Shown here piece by piece: positions 1 to 10,345 of a stretch of DNA of 29,916 nucleotides. The stretch is taken from positions 370,166 through 400,081 of the forward strand of contig BFEA01000550.1 in the NCBI GenBank assembly GCA_003427395.1, read 5' to 3'. Within the stretch, counting starts at the first letter, position 1; each line of letters starts with the position of its first letter. Under the pieces are notes generated by a model. That model made no database searches. It saw nothing but the letters and a program-made list of their open reading frames with translations, and had not been told where the DNA came from. The translations under genes were made by a program, and so were the position numbers. This stretch comes from Chara braunii (taxonomy: Eukaryota; Streptophyta; Charophyceae; Charales; Characeae).

Positions 1-249
1 TCTTTTGGGTAAGGGCTGCTGAAAATTCGATTTGCGCAGGCCCTTCCCCAAAAAGTTTTGAATGGCGAGGCACAAAATAGGGCTCATTCCAACTTTTGTT
101 TTAGGCGGGGTATGAGAGCTGTCCTTCCCGCTGCCTTCTGCAAATCCCACACAGTAGTGGGGTCAGTTCGCAAGAAGGGGTAGTCGCCTAATAACGACAT
201 GCCCCGCGAAGCTTCGCAGAAGTCGCAGATTGCATGTTCTATCACCAAC
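1..249. other. Unassigned sequence with a 12-bp perfect palindrome
   Basis: I see no gene here. The only structured item is GCGAAGCTTCGC at 206-217, a perfect 12-bp palindrome. Similarity to the repeat at about 7.6-8.43 kb starts near 250. Confidence 0.4.
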
Positions 250-1047
250 CCTCCTCTCTCTCTCTTCTTTCTGGCTGCGAGTCTCCACGGGCATCGAAAA
301 TGAACTCAGAGAAGCAAACCGAAAAGCTCAGAGAAGAGAAGGTAGAACTCCTAGCCGGAGCGACATTTCATTTGGAAGTAGAGAGCAGCAAAAGAAAAAC
401 AAACAACTTCAAACGAGAGGTCTGATCCAGCGACCCAGTCTGAATCAGACTGCATACGAGGTCCTCTCGAGTCAAGGCTGACCAGCTCCGTGACCGTACA
501 GCAAATCAGACAACGAGTAACTAAATGCAACAATGGACAATTGAGTGGTGTACAGGGTGCGAGTCAAGCCACGGACAGGCAATCAGAAGACATGCGAAAC
601 GTCTCAGCCAAGATCCCCTCGACAGTGGGTGTCCTAATCCAAGAAGAATGACTCCGTATCCCAGCCAAGAAGACAAGAGGTCAATGCTTAACCGATTTGG
701 GTCCAGAGGCTCTTCTTGTTTGGGCCTGGTCCCAGGGGTCCCACGTAGGTCTCAACCAGGTCCCAACCAAGAAGAATTCCACATGAACTTAGTTCAGTCT
801 CTACTGCACTGAAAAACGAAATTTCAACTTCTGGCAGAACCTACAGACTACAACTGTTCAGAGATGAAAAAACAAAGCATTGTAGAAATACTCGGCATGT
901 AGGTCAAGATACTTCACTTTCCATCCATCAGGTGAGTACGTAGATCACATGCATTCAGTCACACAATCAAGACCACAGAGGAGTATGAAAAGAAACCCAG
1001 AGTACCCCAGCAGGACAATCAATACCATTCACACATACATGGGCATC
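250..1047 (-). repeat. Diverged copy of the internal region of the minus-strand LTR element
   Basis: By eye this aligns collinearly with about 7600-8430. Shared blocks include GAAGAGAAGGTAGAACTCC (340-358 and 7720-7738), GTGCGAGTCA, AAGATCCCCTC/GAGATCCCCTC, TTGTTTGGGCC and a closing TACATGGGCA before 1047. In the right copy the sequence continues into the leader and PBS of an LTR element; here it stops abruptly and a different hairpin-rich sequence begins. No long ORF is shared between the copies, so it is annotated as a non-coding fragment of that element. The minus orientation is inherited from the PBS and LTR of the other copy. Confidence 0.65.
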
Positions 1048-1830
1048 CCGTTGTCGGGGCAAATACCCTGACAAGGGTATTTGCCGGGGATTTTAAACGT
1101 CGGACGCTGTCCGACTTTTTTGTTAAATTAAGGAACTTGATGAGACTAACGTCTGCCAAAAGTTTATTCAGAACAAACCTACGACTGAGAGACTAAATTT
1201 TTGCTAAAGTCCAAACGCCTGCGGCATGCTATAGCGGCGGTGCGGTCGGTCACCAACCGTGTTTGGCGAGTAGGGAGGGGCGTACGGGCGTTGGAATACT
1301 AAGTCTAACTCATATCCTATTTAAAATAATGACATCCGCGCGATTCAGAGCTTGAGTAGGCCGAAGGGGTGGCTTATCGGGCTTACCGGGCTAAGCCTCA
1401 GCCGATTAGATGGCGGGGCGGCGGCCATTTGCCAAGGTGAGGCAGTTCGGGCCTGCCGTGTCCCGAGGCTGGGTGACCTACTGGGCAGCATCTCTTCAAA
1501 TAGAAGAGTTGCGGGTATAGCTTCCCTGAATAGGAGCTAGCCCAATAGGTTTTAACATCAAGCTATCACCCAACAGACACTAGGATCGAACCTGAAGGCA
1601 TCGTACTGGGCTGGCTCCTTTTGGAACAGCCCACCGGAAAAGAACGTGAGGCGCGGTCGATTTTGACCGCGAGATCATCAGATCTCACGGCCGAAAACGG
1701 CCGCGCGGATAACAGCATGGCGCCTGTAGATGAGGTTGGGGGGGGGGCAGTGTAGCTGTAGCCATTAGCATAAGCCAACGAGTCAACGACTTTTACTATT
1801 AGTAAAAAAAAAAAAAAAAAAAAAGATTTT
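1048..1830. other. Hairpin-rich stretch ending in a 21-nt poly(A) run
   Basis: Perfect inverted repeats found by eye: GGCAAATACCCT (1058-1069) with its complement at 1074-1085, loop GACA; GTCGGAC/GTCCGAC (1099-1115) followed by T6; GGCTTA/TAAGCC (1371-1397); CTCTTC/GAAGAG (1492-1508); GGGCTG/CAGCCC (1608-1632) with an inner TCC-TTTT-GGA; then three hairpins with almost no gap, CGCGGTC/GACCGCG (1652-1671), GAGATC/GATCTC (1671-1686, sharing base 1671) and CGGCCG/CGGCCG (1688-1703). A poly(A) run occupies 1804-1824. It could be a retroposed structured RNA, but no known RNA family was recognised. Confidence 0.55.
1804..1824 (+). repeat. Poly(A) run
   Basis: Twenty-one consecutive A residues. They follow an odd palindrome (TTTTACTA/TAGTAAAA, 1791-1807) and could be the tail of a retroposed transcript on the plus strand. 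No source gene was recognised. Confidence 0.6.
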
Positions 1831-2026
1831 GTTTAAGATTTTTCTTTTTCTTTTTGTCTTATTTTGAAAGATTCCCCCCCACTCATTCCTTTCTTATCGT
1901 GGTGCAGTTGAAGTTGCGCCTGTTCACTTTTGGAAACGGGCTGCAACTTCCAACGATGCGCCCGAACCTGGCGCTGTTGGCATCCGGGTGCGGGCGCGCG
2001 CTGCCGCAGGGGAAAGAAAACCCTGT

Positions 2027-2813
2027 AGTTGCTCGTGGGAAAACGAGCAACTGTTCCCTCACCAACTGCTGAGGGAACCACCCCAGCCTTGTCTGAATCT
2101 GGCTGGGGTCGTAGGCTGTATGCAGGCACAGGCAGGAAGGGGGGGGTTGAAAAGCAAGAGGGGGTTGAAGGAGTTGAGTGGAGAGTGAGAGAGAGAGGGA
2201 TGGGAGGATGGGAGAGAGGGGGACCTGCTCCTCCCGACCTGCCAGCTGCCTCCCCGTTGTCAGGGGGGGAAGAAGAAAAAGAAAAGAAGAAAAAAAAAAG
2301 GCCGCGAACGTGGTCGCGACAGTGCACCAAGTTCAAGCAGTATTGGCCTAAATGCAGTCATTCAGGCCAGAGCTGTGAACTAGAGGGTCAGTGAGGGGAA
2401 CTTGGCTAGAAACAGCCATTTTCCCGCTGAACCTGCACTCAGAGTAGGGCTGAGTGCAGGGAAAAGGGTGAAAAAGAGGGGGGCAGTTGAGTACAACTGC
2501 CACCCTAAGTGTGTGGCTGAGGTGAGACAGCCTCAGTCCGTTGATCTGGCTCAGATCGACGGCCCCAGGCAAGTGACAAATTTTGCGTGGGGGCAGCTGA
2601 GGCTGCTGCTGCCCTCCTCAGCCACTACAAAAGAGGCAGCTGTCCCCCAGCTGCCTCACACTTGCCTCCAGCTGCCAGTGTGTGACAACACACTTGCCTC
2701 ATCGCTGGAGTGCTGGAGAGGAGGCAGGAGTGCTGTCGGCGAAGCTGGAGGACTGCGGAGGAGCGCGACGAAGGAGGAGACAGCCGTAGCCTTGACTGGA
2801 GCATTCTGCTCCA
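2027..2813. other. String of perfect hairpins
   Basis: Perfect stems located by eye: AGTTGCTCGT/ACGAGCAACT 2027-2052; GTTCCCTC/GAGGGAAC 2053-2078; ACCCCAGCC/GGCTGGGGT 2080-2109 (these three nearly abut); CCTGCACTCAG/CTGAGTGCAGG 2432-2460; GGCAGTTG/CAACTGCC 2482-2501; CTGAGG/CCTCAG 2517-2536; CCGTTGATCTG with CAGATCGACGG 2538-2562 (one G-T pair); GCTGAGG/CCTCAGC 2596-2622; GAGGCAGCTG/CAGCTGCCTC 2633-2657; AGTGTGT/ACACACT 2677-2694; TGGAGC/GCTCCA 2797-2813. Loops are mostly 3-13 nt. The density is far above chance. No protein or known RNA family was recognised; ORFs on both strands look like shadows of the repeats. Confidence 0.65.
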
Positions 2814-2936
2814 CCTTGGCAGGCTGGTCTCTAGGGGGACTCTGCAGCAGCGTGGTGAGGAGCGGCAGTGGAGCATGATGAGGAGCAGCAGCGGAGCGTG
2901 GCAAGGAGCGACGAGGAGCACGACAAGTGGTGGGGT

Positions 2937-3330
2937 TATGCTGCCGAAATACCACGGCGTCGGCGCGACACCTTATTCTGAGGGGTAACGCTGCCGTTTT
3001 TACGGCACGTCGGCGACACTTTGTTTCGAAGAATGACGCTGCCGTTTTTACGGCACGGTAATACATCGTGACGAAGCGCTGCCATTTTTTTTTACGGTGG
3101 TACGACACTGCGAAGCGCCGCCGTCTTTTTGCGGTGGTACGACACGACAAAGCGCCGCCGTCTTTTTGCGGTGGTACGGCACGGCGAAGCGCTGCCATTT
3201 TTTTTATGATGGCACGACACAACGAAGCGCTGCCGTTTTTTTATGGTGATACGGCACGGCGGAGCGCTGCCGTTTCTTTTTTTACGGGGCACGACGCAAC
3301 GACGTGCTGCCATTTTCCGACGAGAGTTCG
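2937..3330. repeat. 37-38 bp hairpin minisatellite with poly-T loops
   Basis: The motif AAGCGCYGCC-T-run-GGTGGTACGACAC recurs. AAGCGC starts at 3073, 3113, 3150, 3187 and 3225, and GAGCGC at 3262, giving steps of 40, 37, 37, 38 and 37 bp. Earlier units at about 2995 and 3048 contain GCCGT-TTTT-ACGGC, a perfect hairpin. Unit-to-unit change is mostly in T-run length and C/T or G/A positions. Long ORFs exist on both strands, a side effect of repeats that lack stops. Confidence 0.8.
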
Positions 3331-3399
3331 ATATGACAGTGGAGTTGCGGCACGGCGGTGGGACGTGCGGCGCGGCAGTGTAGTTTTTTTTTTACGGTG

Positions 3400-5634
3400 C
3401 TGGAAGTTTTTTTTTTTGTTGTGGTGCAACTTTTTCTTTTTCTTGGTGAAGGTCTGCTACCATTGGTGTGCACGGCAGCAGCAGCATGACATGGTGGCGG
3501 TTGACAGCATGCGACGGTACGAAATCTGAGCGCGACTGGCGGGTTTTATTTTTTTATTTTTTTATGCGGCACATGAGATAAATGTTTTGTAGTTGGGACT
3601 AACGTGGGACGCGGATGTCCATTTGCGGCAGTCTCGACACATGCGGTTTTGGGATTCGGCACCGGTTTTATTTATTTTGAGAAGTGTGGCGGAAGCGGTT
3701 TTTGACTCAGTAGTCATTCGACAAAGTGTTTGACAGCGTGGGACCACCTAGAACCGCGTGGGACCATCTGGGACCGCTTAGGACCAGTTGGGATTGACGT
3801 GGTACCAGATTGAGTGTTTTTTCTGGGACTCGTGCGGCTCGCCGTTTTCACGCTTGGGTTACAGTGGATGAGGCGTGCGAGTGAAAGGCGGTTTGATCAG
3901 GATTTTCCTTGAGACTACAGCTTTCGGCGGCACACACAGCTTGTTGGTTGACTTTCTTGAGTGAGCCAGGACGCTTCTTCGGCACCACTTCACGCGAGGT
4001 CAGTTGATTGACTCAGATTCTTTTTCACGCCTGTGTGAAACCACACTTGCTTGACCCTGTTTGTTTTTGGACGTTCAGAAGAAAAGGTTGAGTCAAGCGC
4101 GTGTGTCATGCACGTGAAAAGTGAGATCTGACGTGAGTATGGGTTGCTGGATTTTCTGGACCTGTGGTTGTTTTTCTGTGTGCAGGTAGGTAGAAGTATG
4201 CTTGCTATGGAGACTGACCTTGCCTGTTGGAGAAAAGAAAAAGGATTGTCTTCCTTTACTTCTTACCTGCTTGCATGTCAAAAATGATTCGTTTGTTTTG
4301 AAAAACGTTAAATTTGTGTGCACCGTAAAATAAATTTGATTGAAATAAAGTAGAAGAGATCAAATGGGCTTAGCCTTTTTTCCGAGGATTGACCGCCTCT
4401 ATTCAGGACGAACTTATCTGCCTATACCTGTCCAAATGATGCTCATTCTTTATCCCTTTTGATTTCTCTTTGTTCAAGATTACCCTGAACTTAGGAGAAA
4501 TAAGAACAATTGAAAGTTACTTGTAGTCGATACATGTTCTCTCTCCAGGAAGCATCTGGGGCGGGGGTTCGTTGCTTCAGGAGCCGACCCTGTTATCGAC
4601 CCAGAGTGGACCGTTCTACGGGGGGGTACTTTGCCGATTCGGTGGAGATGGCCCGACTTCTGAGATCCGAGTTTTGTGCTCGGACGAGGAGGAGTACCCC
4701 ATTCCACTTCCTAAAGGGAGAGACATGCAACACTTCAAGCAATGCACCTGATCAAGAATCAACCGCAAAGCAATCTGTCATCCAAGAAGATGAAAATGGG
4801 TATGTGAGTATAGTCTTAAGTCGGCGGTCGGTTAAAATAACTTTGGCAGCGTTTCTCATCAAGTAAAAACTAAGGCAGCTGATTACCTTGTCAGCTGCAT
4901 CAATGTTATTATCGGTAGGCAACTCCTTGTTGGCGGCTGCACGAGTGTTTTTGTGGAGTTCGACCCGGGGTGGTCGGGTTTTATTTTGATATTGTACTAT
5001 TGGAAGTATTGCATGATGATTCAAACTATTTTGTTAGTTAGTTCAGATTGAACGTACTTTTCTATCGACTGCGGTCGATTCCTTATTATGTAAATATATG
5101 TGGGTGTTATAAATTTCTTTTGAGTTGTATGTAAAGGGGTCTAGAATACTGTGGGTTTCACGCTTGGTTGAGACCATCCTAGCCGACCGGCGTACACTTC
5201 GTTCTTAGGAGATCAACGCCCTAATGGACGGACGACGCCCGGGTTCACAAGGCGTTCACCAAAGGTATCTATACTACAGGAAACGAGCAAACGCCCTCGA
5301 CCGACCCACCTCTGCAACTGCATGTAAAAGCTTTCGCACTTGAGTCGGTAGCTCGGTAGGGATACGCCCCTAAGGGTGGTGACAGCCCCTTAGGGAAGGC
5401 AAGCTTATGCCCGACGGGAACCTATCCTGTCGTAGGGGACCGCAGGATGTACAACTGGCGCACCCGGCCAGAGCGGCGAAGGGACGACGTGACCGCGCAC
5501 CCGTCCCGGCGGCTCGCGAGATTATTTTGCATCGTACCCAAGTTGTCTCCTTGTTTTATTTTCCGTGTTTCTCCTGCGTGACGGGCCGGGACGGCCCTTG
5601 CTGACGCGGGGGCCGATGCGCTCGACACCGTAGG
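3400..5634. other. Intergenic sequence, no gene recognised
   Basis: Contents: T-rich tracts (3383-3435, 3546-3564), a short degenerate GGGACC repeat (about 3740-3795), and a small group of perfect hairpins: GCAGCTG/CAGCTGC 4875-4898, ACCCG/CGGGT 4963-4979, GTTCA/TGAAC 5041-5053, ATCGAC/GTCGAT 5064-5079, GGGCCG/CGGCCC 5583-5597. An ORF of about 118 codons at 4510-4866 has no recognisable domain and is not called. 5160-5560 is GC-richer with short inverted repeats, for example CCCTAAGGG with CCCTTAGGG. Confidence 0.4.
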
Positions 5635-6164
5635 TGCACGACACTTACCTGAATGACCTTGAGCTTCGAGATGAATAGAGCTCACCCCCCCTCTCATGTG
5701 GTCCTCTCGACCCCTCTAACGCTACCCCTGCACTAGTGTCCTATCTCCTAGGAGGGTCTGACTCCAACACCAAAGTGCAACGCCGGATCCCCCGTCGATG
5801 CTGAAGATCAAAGTAGCAACTTGCAGTTCGTAGATGCTGAGTGGCCGCTGACCCTCAAGCTCGACAACCCTTAAGTTGCCAAGTGTCTCCCTTGAATCAA
5901 ATTCCAGATGCGAGTGCCTCTCACTGTCGCCTCTCTCAAATTGCTGCATGAAGTCTCCTCGAAATGTCTCGCCACCCTAATCTCACTCTCAAGCAACCTG
6001 GTTAGGTTCTATGACCCCACATGACCTAACCAGGTGGGGGCAGCTTCCCTTAGCCACGCTGCCCCACTTCCCTCAACCAACCAACCCTGACCCTAAGTGT
6101 TGCCCTCAACCACTTAGGTTAGGGTTAGGGCAACAAAGTCAACTCTCACCGGCAAGTAGAATCC
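5635..6164 (-). mobile_element. Leader of LTR element, left copy (minus strand)
   Basis: This aligns by eye with 8431-8973. Shared blocks include GCACGACACTTACCTGA, CCGTCGA.G.TGAAGATCAAAGTAGCAACTTGCAG and TTAGGGTTA. Read on the minus strand it lies directly downstream of the PBS and ends, 5635 side, 8 nt beyond the 9-mer CAGGTAAGT, a consensus splice donor (5643-5651). Similarity to the right copy stops there. No gag-like ORF is present. A short TTAGGGTTAGGG occurs near 6118-6130. Confidence 0.6.
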
Positions 6165-6176
6165 GCTCCGATACCA
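6165..6176 (-). promoter_or_regulatory. Primer-binding site for initiator Met tRNA
   Basis: GCTCCGATACCA on the plus strand reads TGGTATCGGAGC on the minus strand. This is one base from the canonical initiator-Met PBS, TGGTATCAGAGC. It lies one base from the LTR end, the standard position, and fixes the element's orientation. Confidence 0.8.
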
Positions 6177-6177
6177 A

Positions 6178-7453
6178 TGTTATGACCCTGGCCAATTTCG
6201 AGATACACATCCTCCGGAAAGTACAATGCCATCCAATTGCAGAAAGAAATGAATGAACTTGAGAGGAGAGAGAGAGGATTAGTGGAAGAAGAAGAAGTAA
6301 GAAAGAAGAAGAAGAAGAAGATGTACACCAGCAAAGACAATGACAAGGCTCTTCTCCTTCGCCCAACAACCTCCTCCTCCTTATCTCCCTCTTCTCTTAT
6401 TTATACAAGAAATAATAATACAATGTTGAATGACTGGTCCAGAATCAATGTCTGAGTCCCTCTTCTACTGCAGGTATTACTTGAGGTCCACCATAGCCAT
6501 GGCCGCCTCTCCCACTCTTCACTCTCATAGGCCGAGGCTATGGCGGACTACTGGGCTCTGCTCAGATGCCCAAAGGACAACGCAAAGCATCTATGGCTGC
6601 TCTAGCTCAGGCCGCCATGCCTGACCCTGCCCCAAAGCTTCTTGGTGTAGCTCTCTTTGGTTGGGAACTCTCTGCTGCAGCGCCCACCAAGGTGATGAAG
6701 ATGGTTGCCACCATAGCCAGGTAAGTACCCCTGGCACTCCTTCCCCTTCCTTCTTCCTCCTTCCTCCCTCGTGCCCTTCTCCTTCCTCCCCAGCAGCGCT
6801 GCTTCAGCTTAGCGCTGCTCCAGCCAGCGCTCCACCAGTGTGTCGCCAAACTTGCACACCGAAAAAGAGGCCGGGTCTTCCGCCTGGCCTGAAGATATAG
6901 CGGCCTGCTTTGCCTTTTGGGGGGTGACTTCCAGGCCGCTGGCCTTCCCAAGCAACCGGTACCTCCTCCTCTTTTGGAGGGAAACATCATTGCAGACTCT
7001 GATATTGCCCCTATAGGCCGTAGACTCAGACTGGTACCCGCTAGACCTAGCCTACACTACCAGCCTCTCAAAATGCCTCTTTTGTCTTCTTCTGCTCGGC
7101 CTCGGTACCTGCATATTCACCCCCCTGCCGGGTGCGGTGCCGGCCTACCTGCTACTTGAGTGCTTTTTCCCCGCTGCAATCCTTCAAAGCCACGACCACA
7201 GGTAAGTACCGGCCCTGAGGGCCCAACGAACGAACAAGTGCCCTGGCGGGCCACACACACACTCATACCAACCAGCACTCAGACAAGCACAGTCGCACGC
7301 ACGCAAGCCAGCCAGCACTCAGACAGACACGCAGTCCAGCGAGCACACACACACGCAGACTTAGCAGGCGGGAACTCAGTAGGGCATTCAGTCTATGAGC
7401 AAAACTCAGAAATCAGTTGTGTGTTTCAGTCCGTGTTTGGACGGGTTATCACA
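6178..7453 (-). mobile_element. LTR A of a minus-strand LTR retroelement
   Basis: Plus-strand termini are TGTTATGACCC and GGGTTATCACA, so on either strand the LTR starts TG and ends CA. It is flanked on one side by the PBS and on the other, in minus reading, by an A-rich purine tract (7454-7470) that fits a polypurine tract. The copy at 8987-10345 shares CCACCATAGCCATGGCC, GGCCGAGGCTATGGCGGA, CCACCATAGCCAGGTA, GTGTCGCCAAACTTGCACAC, GGTGACTTCCAGGCCGCT and GGAAACATCATTGCAGACTCTGATATTGCC-type blocks. It carries two exact plus-strand CAGGTAAGT donors (6718, 7199), antisense to the element. It is about 1.28 kb and non-coding. Confidence 0.75.
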
Positions 7454-8430
7454 CTGCGCTTTTTTTGCCTCAGGGGCAGCGTCCATTTGCAGCTTCCATT
7501 CTGCTGTAGATGCCATGATGGAGGATGAGGGTGTCAAAAAGTCTCTCAAGAGAGGTCCGTACTTCCTCACACTTATGGGACAAACACTCCTCTTCCCTCT
7601 CCTCACCCCCCCAAGAGCAACACTCAGAAGCGTCTCTCTTCTCTCTTTCTCTCTCGTTTGCGATCCTTTAGACGCAAGCATTTAACGAACCCAATGGAAA
7701 AACAGCTTGAAAGCAATCAGAAGAGAAGGTAGAACTCCTAGCCGGAGCGGCAATTCATTTGGACTGGAGAGCAGTCAGAACAGAAATAAAGATCAAAGAG
7801 ATCTGATTCCGCCACACATTCTGGTCCGACTACGTATTAGGTCCTCTCAAGCCTAGCTGGACTCAGCTCCGTGAAGACGCAGTAAATCAAATTTAAAGTG
7901 TACTACGTAATGCAAGAGAGATTTGAGTGGTGTCCAAGGTGCGAGTCAGGCGACGGATCGTGCGGTAAAGTCTGTTAAAACGTCTCAACTGAGATCCCCT
8001 CAGCAGCGAGTGTCCTGGTCCGAAAGCCTGAACTCCGAGTCCCAATCAGATAGAGCAAGGTAACTGGCGTCAACAGATTTGGGCCTGAGGGGCCTTTCTT
8101 GTTTGGGCCCGGTCCCATTGAGTCCCAAATGTTTCCAGTCCCGGGTCCCAACCAACAAGAGTTCCACAAAGACCTACTCTTTGCCCCTACCAAATTGAAA
8201 AACGAAATTCAGCCCCAGAAAGAACCTACAAACACAACCGTTCAGAATGAAATAAACAAAGCACTATAGAAAGATATAGCATGGCACACAAGATACTCAT
8301 TCATTCACTCGTCAGGTGAGTAAGTAGTTCACACACCTCACACAAGATCAAGACTATGGAGGATGGAAGAAGAACCCAGAATACCCCAGCAGGCAGTCAA
8401 TTCCATGCACAAATACATGGGCACCCTGGC
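7454..8430 (-). mobile_element. Internal region of non-autonomous LTR element
   Basis: This lies between LTR A and leader B. The stretch from about 7600 to 8430 is repeated at 250-1047. Neither strand has a recognisable gag, protease, RT or integrase. With the leader, the total internal length between the two LTRs is about 1.5 kb, too short for gag-pol, so the element is probably non-autonomous or an internally deleted copy. Confidence 0.6.
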
Positions 8431-8973
8431 GGCACGACACTTACCTGAGTGGTCGGGCTCTTGAGATGAAAAGAAACTCACCCGCCTCTCACATAGTCCT
8501 CCTGACCCAATTAGCATCCTCTACACTAGGGTCCTATCATGTAGGAGGGTCAACATCTACCCCAAAGTACAACGCCGGACCCCCCGTCGACGTTGAAGAT
8601 CAAAGTAGCAACTTGCAGTCCGTAGGTGCAGATATGGCTGCCACCCTCAAGCTCGCCTAACTTGAGGGGAGCCCTAAAGTCACTCCTCATCTTCCTTGAA
8701 GTCCAGATTCAAGTTGTAGGTGCCTTTCACTGTCGCCTCTCTCCAATTGCATCACGAAGTCCCACCTTGTGTCTCACCACCACAAACATGCACTAAAGCT
8801 ACCTGGCCGGGTCTAATGTCGACCCTACATGGCCCTGCCAGGTGGGAGCAGCTTCCCTTCACCACACTGCCCCACTTAACCGTAACTTCCAGCCATCACC
8901 CTAAGTGGTTAGCCCTTACCACTTACGTTAGGGTTATGGCGGCAAAGTCAACTCTCGCCAGCAAGTAGAATCC
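8431..8973 (-). mobile_element. Leader of LTR element, right copy (minus strand)
   Basis: This matches 5635-6164 by eye over its whole length. It lies downstream of the canonical PBS at 8974-8985 on the minus strand. An exact CAGGTAAGT donor is on the minus strand at 8439-8447, again at the far end of the shared leader. Unlike the left copy, the internal region continues beyond it. Confidence 0.6.
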
Positions 8974-8985
8974 GCTCTGATACCA
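8974..8985 (-). promoter_or_regulatory. Primer-binding site for initiator Met tRNA (canonical)
   Basis: GCTCTGATACCA on the plus strand is the exact complement of TGGTATCAGAGC, the classical initiator-Met PBS of plant LTR elements. It lies one base from the LTR end at 8987. Confidence 0.85.
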
Positions 8986-8986
8986 A

Positions 8987-10345
8987 TGTTACGATCCTTG
9001 CCAATTTCGAAGTATACATTCATCAGAAAGTACAATGCCGTCCAATTGCTAAAAGAAATGAATGAACTTGAGAGGAGAGAGAGGGAAAGAAGAAGAAGAC
9101 GTAAGAAAGAAAAAGAAGATAATGTACTCCAGTATAGACCAAAGTTAATGCTCTTCTTCTTTGCCAACCAATCTCCTCCTCCTTATCTCCTCCCCTCTTA
9201 TTCAAACAAGAAATAACAATAATAATGTTGAATGGCTGAACCAGAATCAATGTCCGAATCCCACTTCTAATCCAGGCACAATATGAGGACCACCATAGCC
9301 ATGGCCACCTTTCCTCTTCCTCTTCATGAAGGCCGAGGCTATGGCGGAGCACTGAGGGCTCTACCCTCCTGGCCAAACGACAACCCAAAGCAGCTATGTT
9401 GCTGCCCTCCTGTCCCAAGGTCAACACCAGGCAGCTATGCTGCTGCCCACTCAACCGCCATGCCTGACTCTGTCCTGAGCTTCCTTGATGCGGCACGACC
9501 CCAACTGGGGCCTTCGAGATGCAGCGCCTAACAAGGTGATGAAGATGGTGTCCACCATAGCCAGGTAGGTACCTTGCCACTCTCCTCCTTGGTCCCCTTC
9601 TCCCTCCTCCTCCTACCGGTAGAGCTCCACCATAGCCAAGGTGGAAGCTCCCGGCTTCTTCCTCCCAGCAGCGCTGTAGTAGCCAGCGCTCCAGCAGCAT
9701 GTCGCCAAACTTGCACACTGAAGAATGAGGTCGGGCTCTTCCCCTGGCCTCTTGATATAGCGGCCTACGCGCCTCCTGGGCGGTGACTTCCAGGCCGCTC
9801 GGCCTCCCAAGCAACCGGTACCTCCTCCCTTTCGGAGGGAAACATCATTGCAGACTCTGATATTGCCTGTACAGGCTCTAGACTCAGGCTGGATGGACTG
9901 GTACTGGCCTAGACCTAGCCTACCGCTATTGGGCCTCTAAAAATGCCAACTTTGTCTTCTTCTGCTCGGGCTCGAGTACCCGGCACATCTACTGCTACTG
10001 GGTGCGGTACCAGCCTACCTGCTACTTGGGGGTGTTTTTTTGCTGCTCTAAGTGCCGCGGACCTCTGGCTCCGCCACTTGAGTGTTTTCCCCTGCTGCAA
10101 CCCTCCATGCGACGGCCACAGGTAAGTACCAGCCCTACTGGCCTGCCAAACAAGCAAGTACCCTTGCGGGTCACACACACATGCATGCTGACAAGCACTC
10201 GGAGAGGCATGCAGGTCATCAAGAACGCTCACACACAAACTTAGAAAACCCAGCAGAATGCGGGAATCTCAGCAAGGCATCCATTCCATCGGCAGAACTC
10301 AGAAATCAGCAGTGTTCTCAGTCCGTGTTATGGCGGGTCATTACA
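8987..10345 (-). mobile_element. LTR B of a minus-strand LTR retroelement
   Basis: Plus-strand termini are TGTTACGATCC and GGGTCATTACA, matching LTR A. In minus reading this is the upstream LTR, followed by the PBS, leader, internal region and LTR A. The extra length relative to LTR A (about 80 bp) comes partly from insertions such as an additional CCACCATAGCC block near 9628. It carries an exact CAGGTAAGT at 10119 and a one-base variant near 9563, both antisense to the element. The sequence outside it (10346 on) is A-rich flank without PPT character. Confidence 0.75.

Noticed and set aside
3073-3300. A CRISPR-like array
   Set aside because: Units abut without unique spacers, and the context is eukaryotic; it is a minisatellite.
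2656-3529. Long ORFs on both strands (plus 3068-3529, minus 2656-3222)
   Set aside because: They come from stop-poor tandem repeats, give Arg/Ser-rich low-complexity translations, and overlap on opposite strands.
4510-4866. 118-codon ORF
   Set aside because: No recognisable domain, and an alternative frame over the same bases looks equally protein-like; no support for either.
9023-9814. 263-codon minus-strand ORF as a gene
   Set aside because: It lies within LTR B and is not preserved in the matching LTR A; its translation has no domain and is rich in repeat-derived runs.
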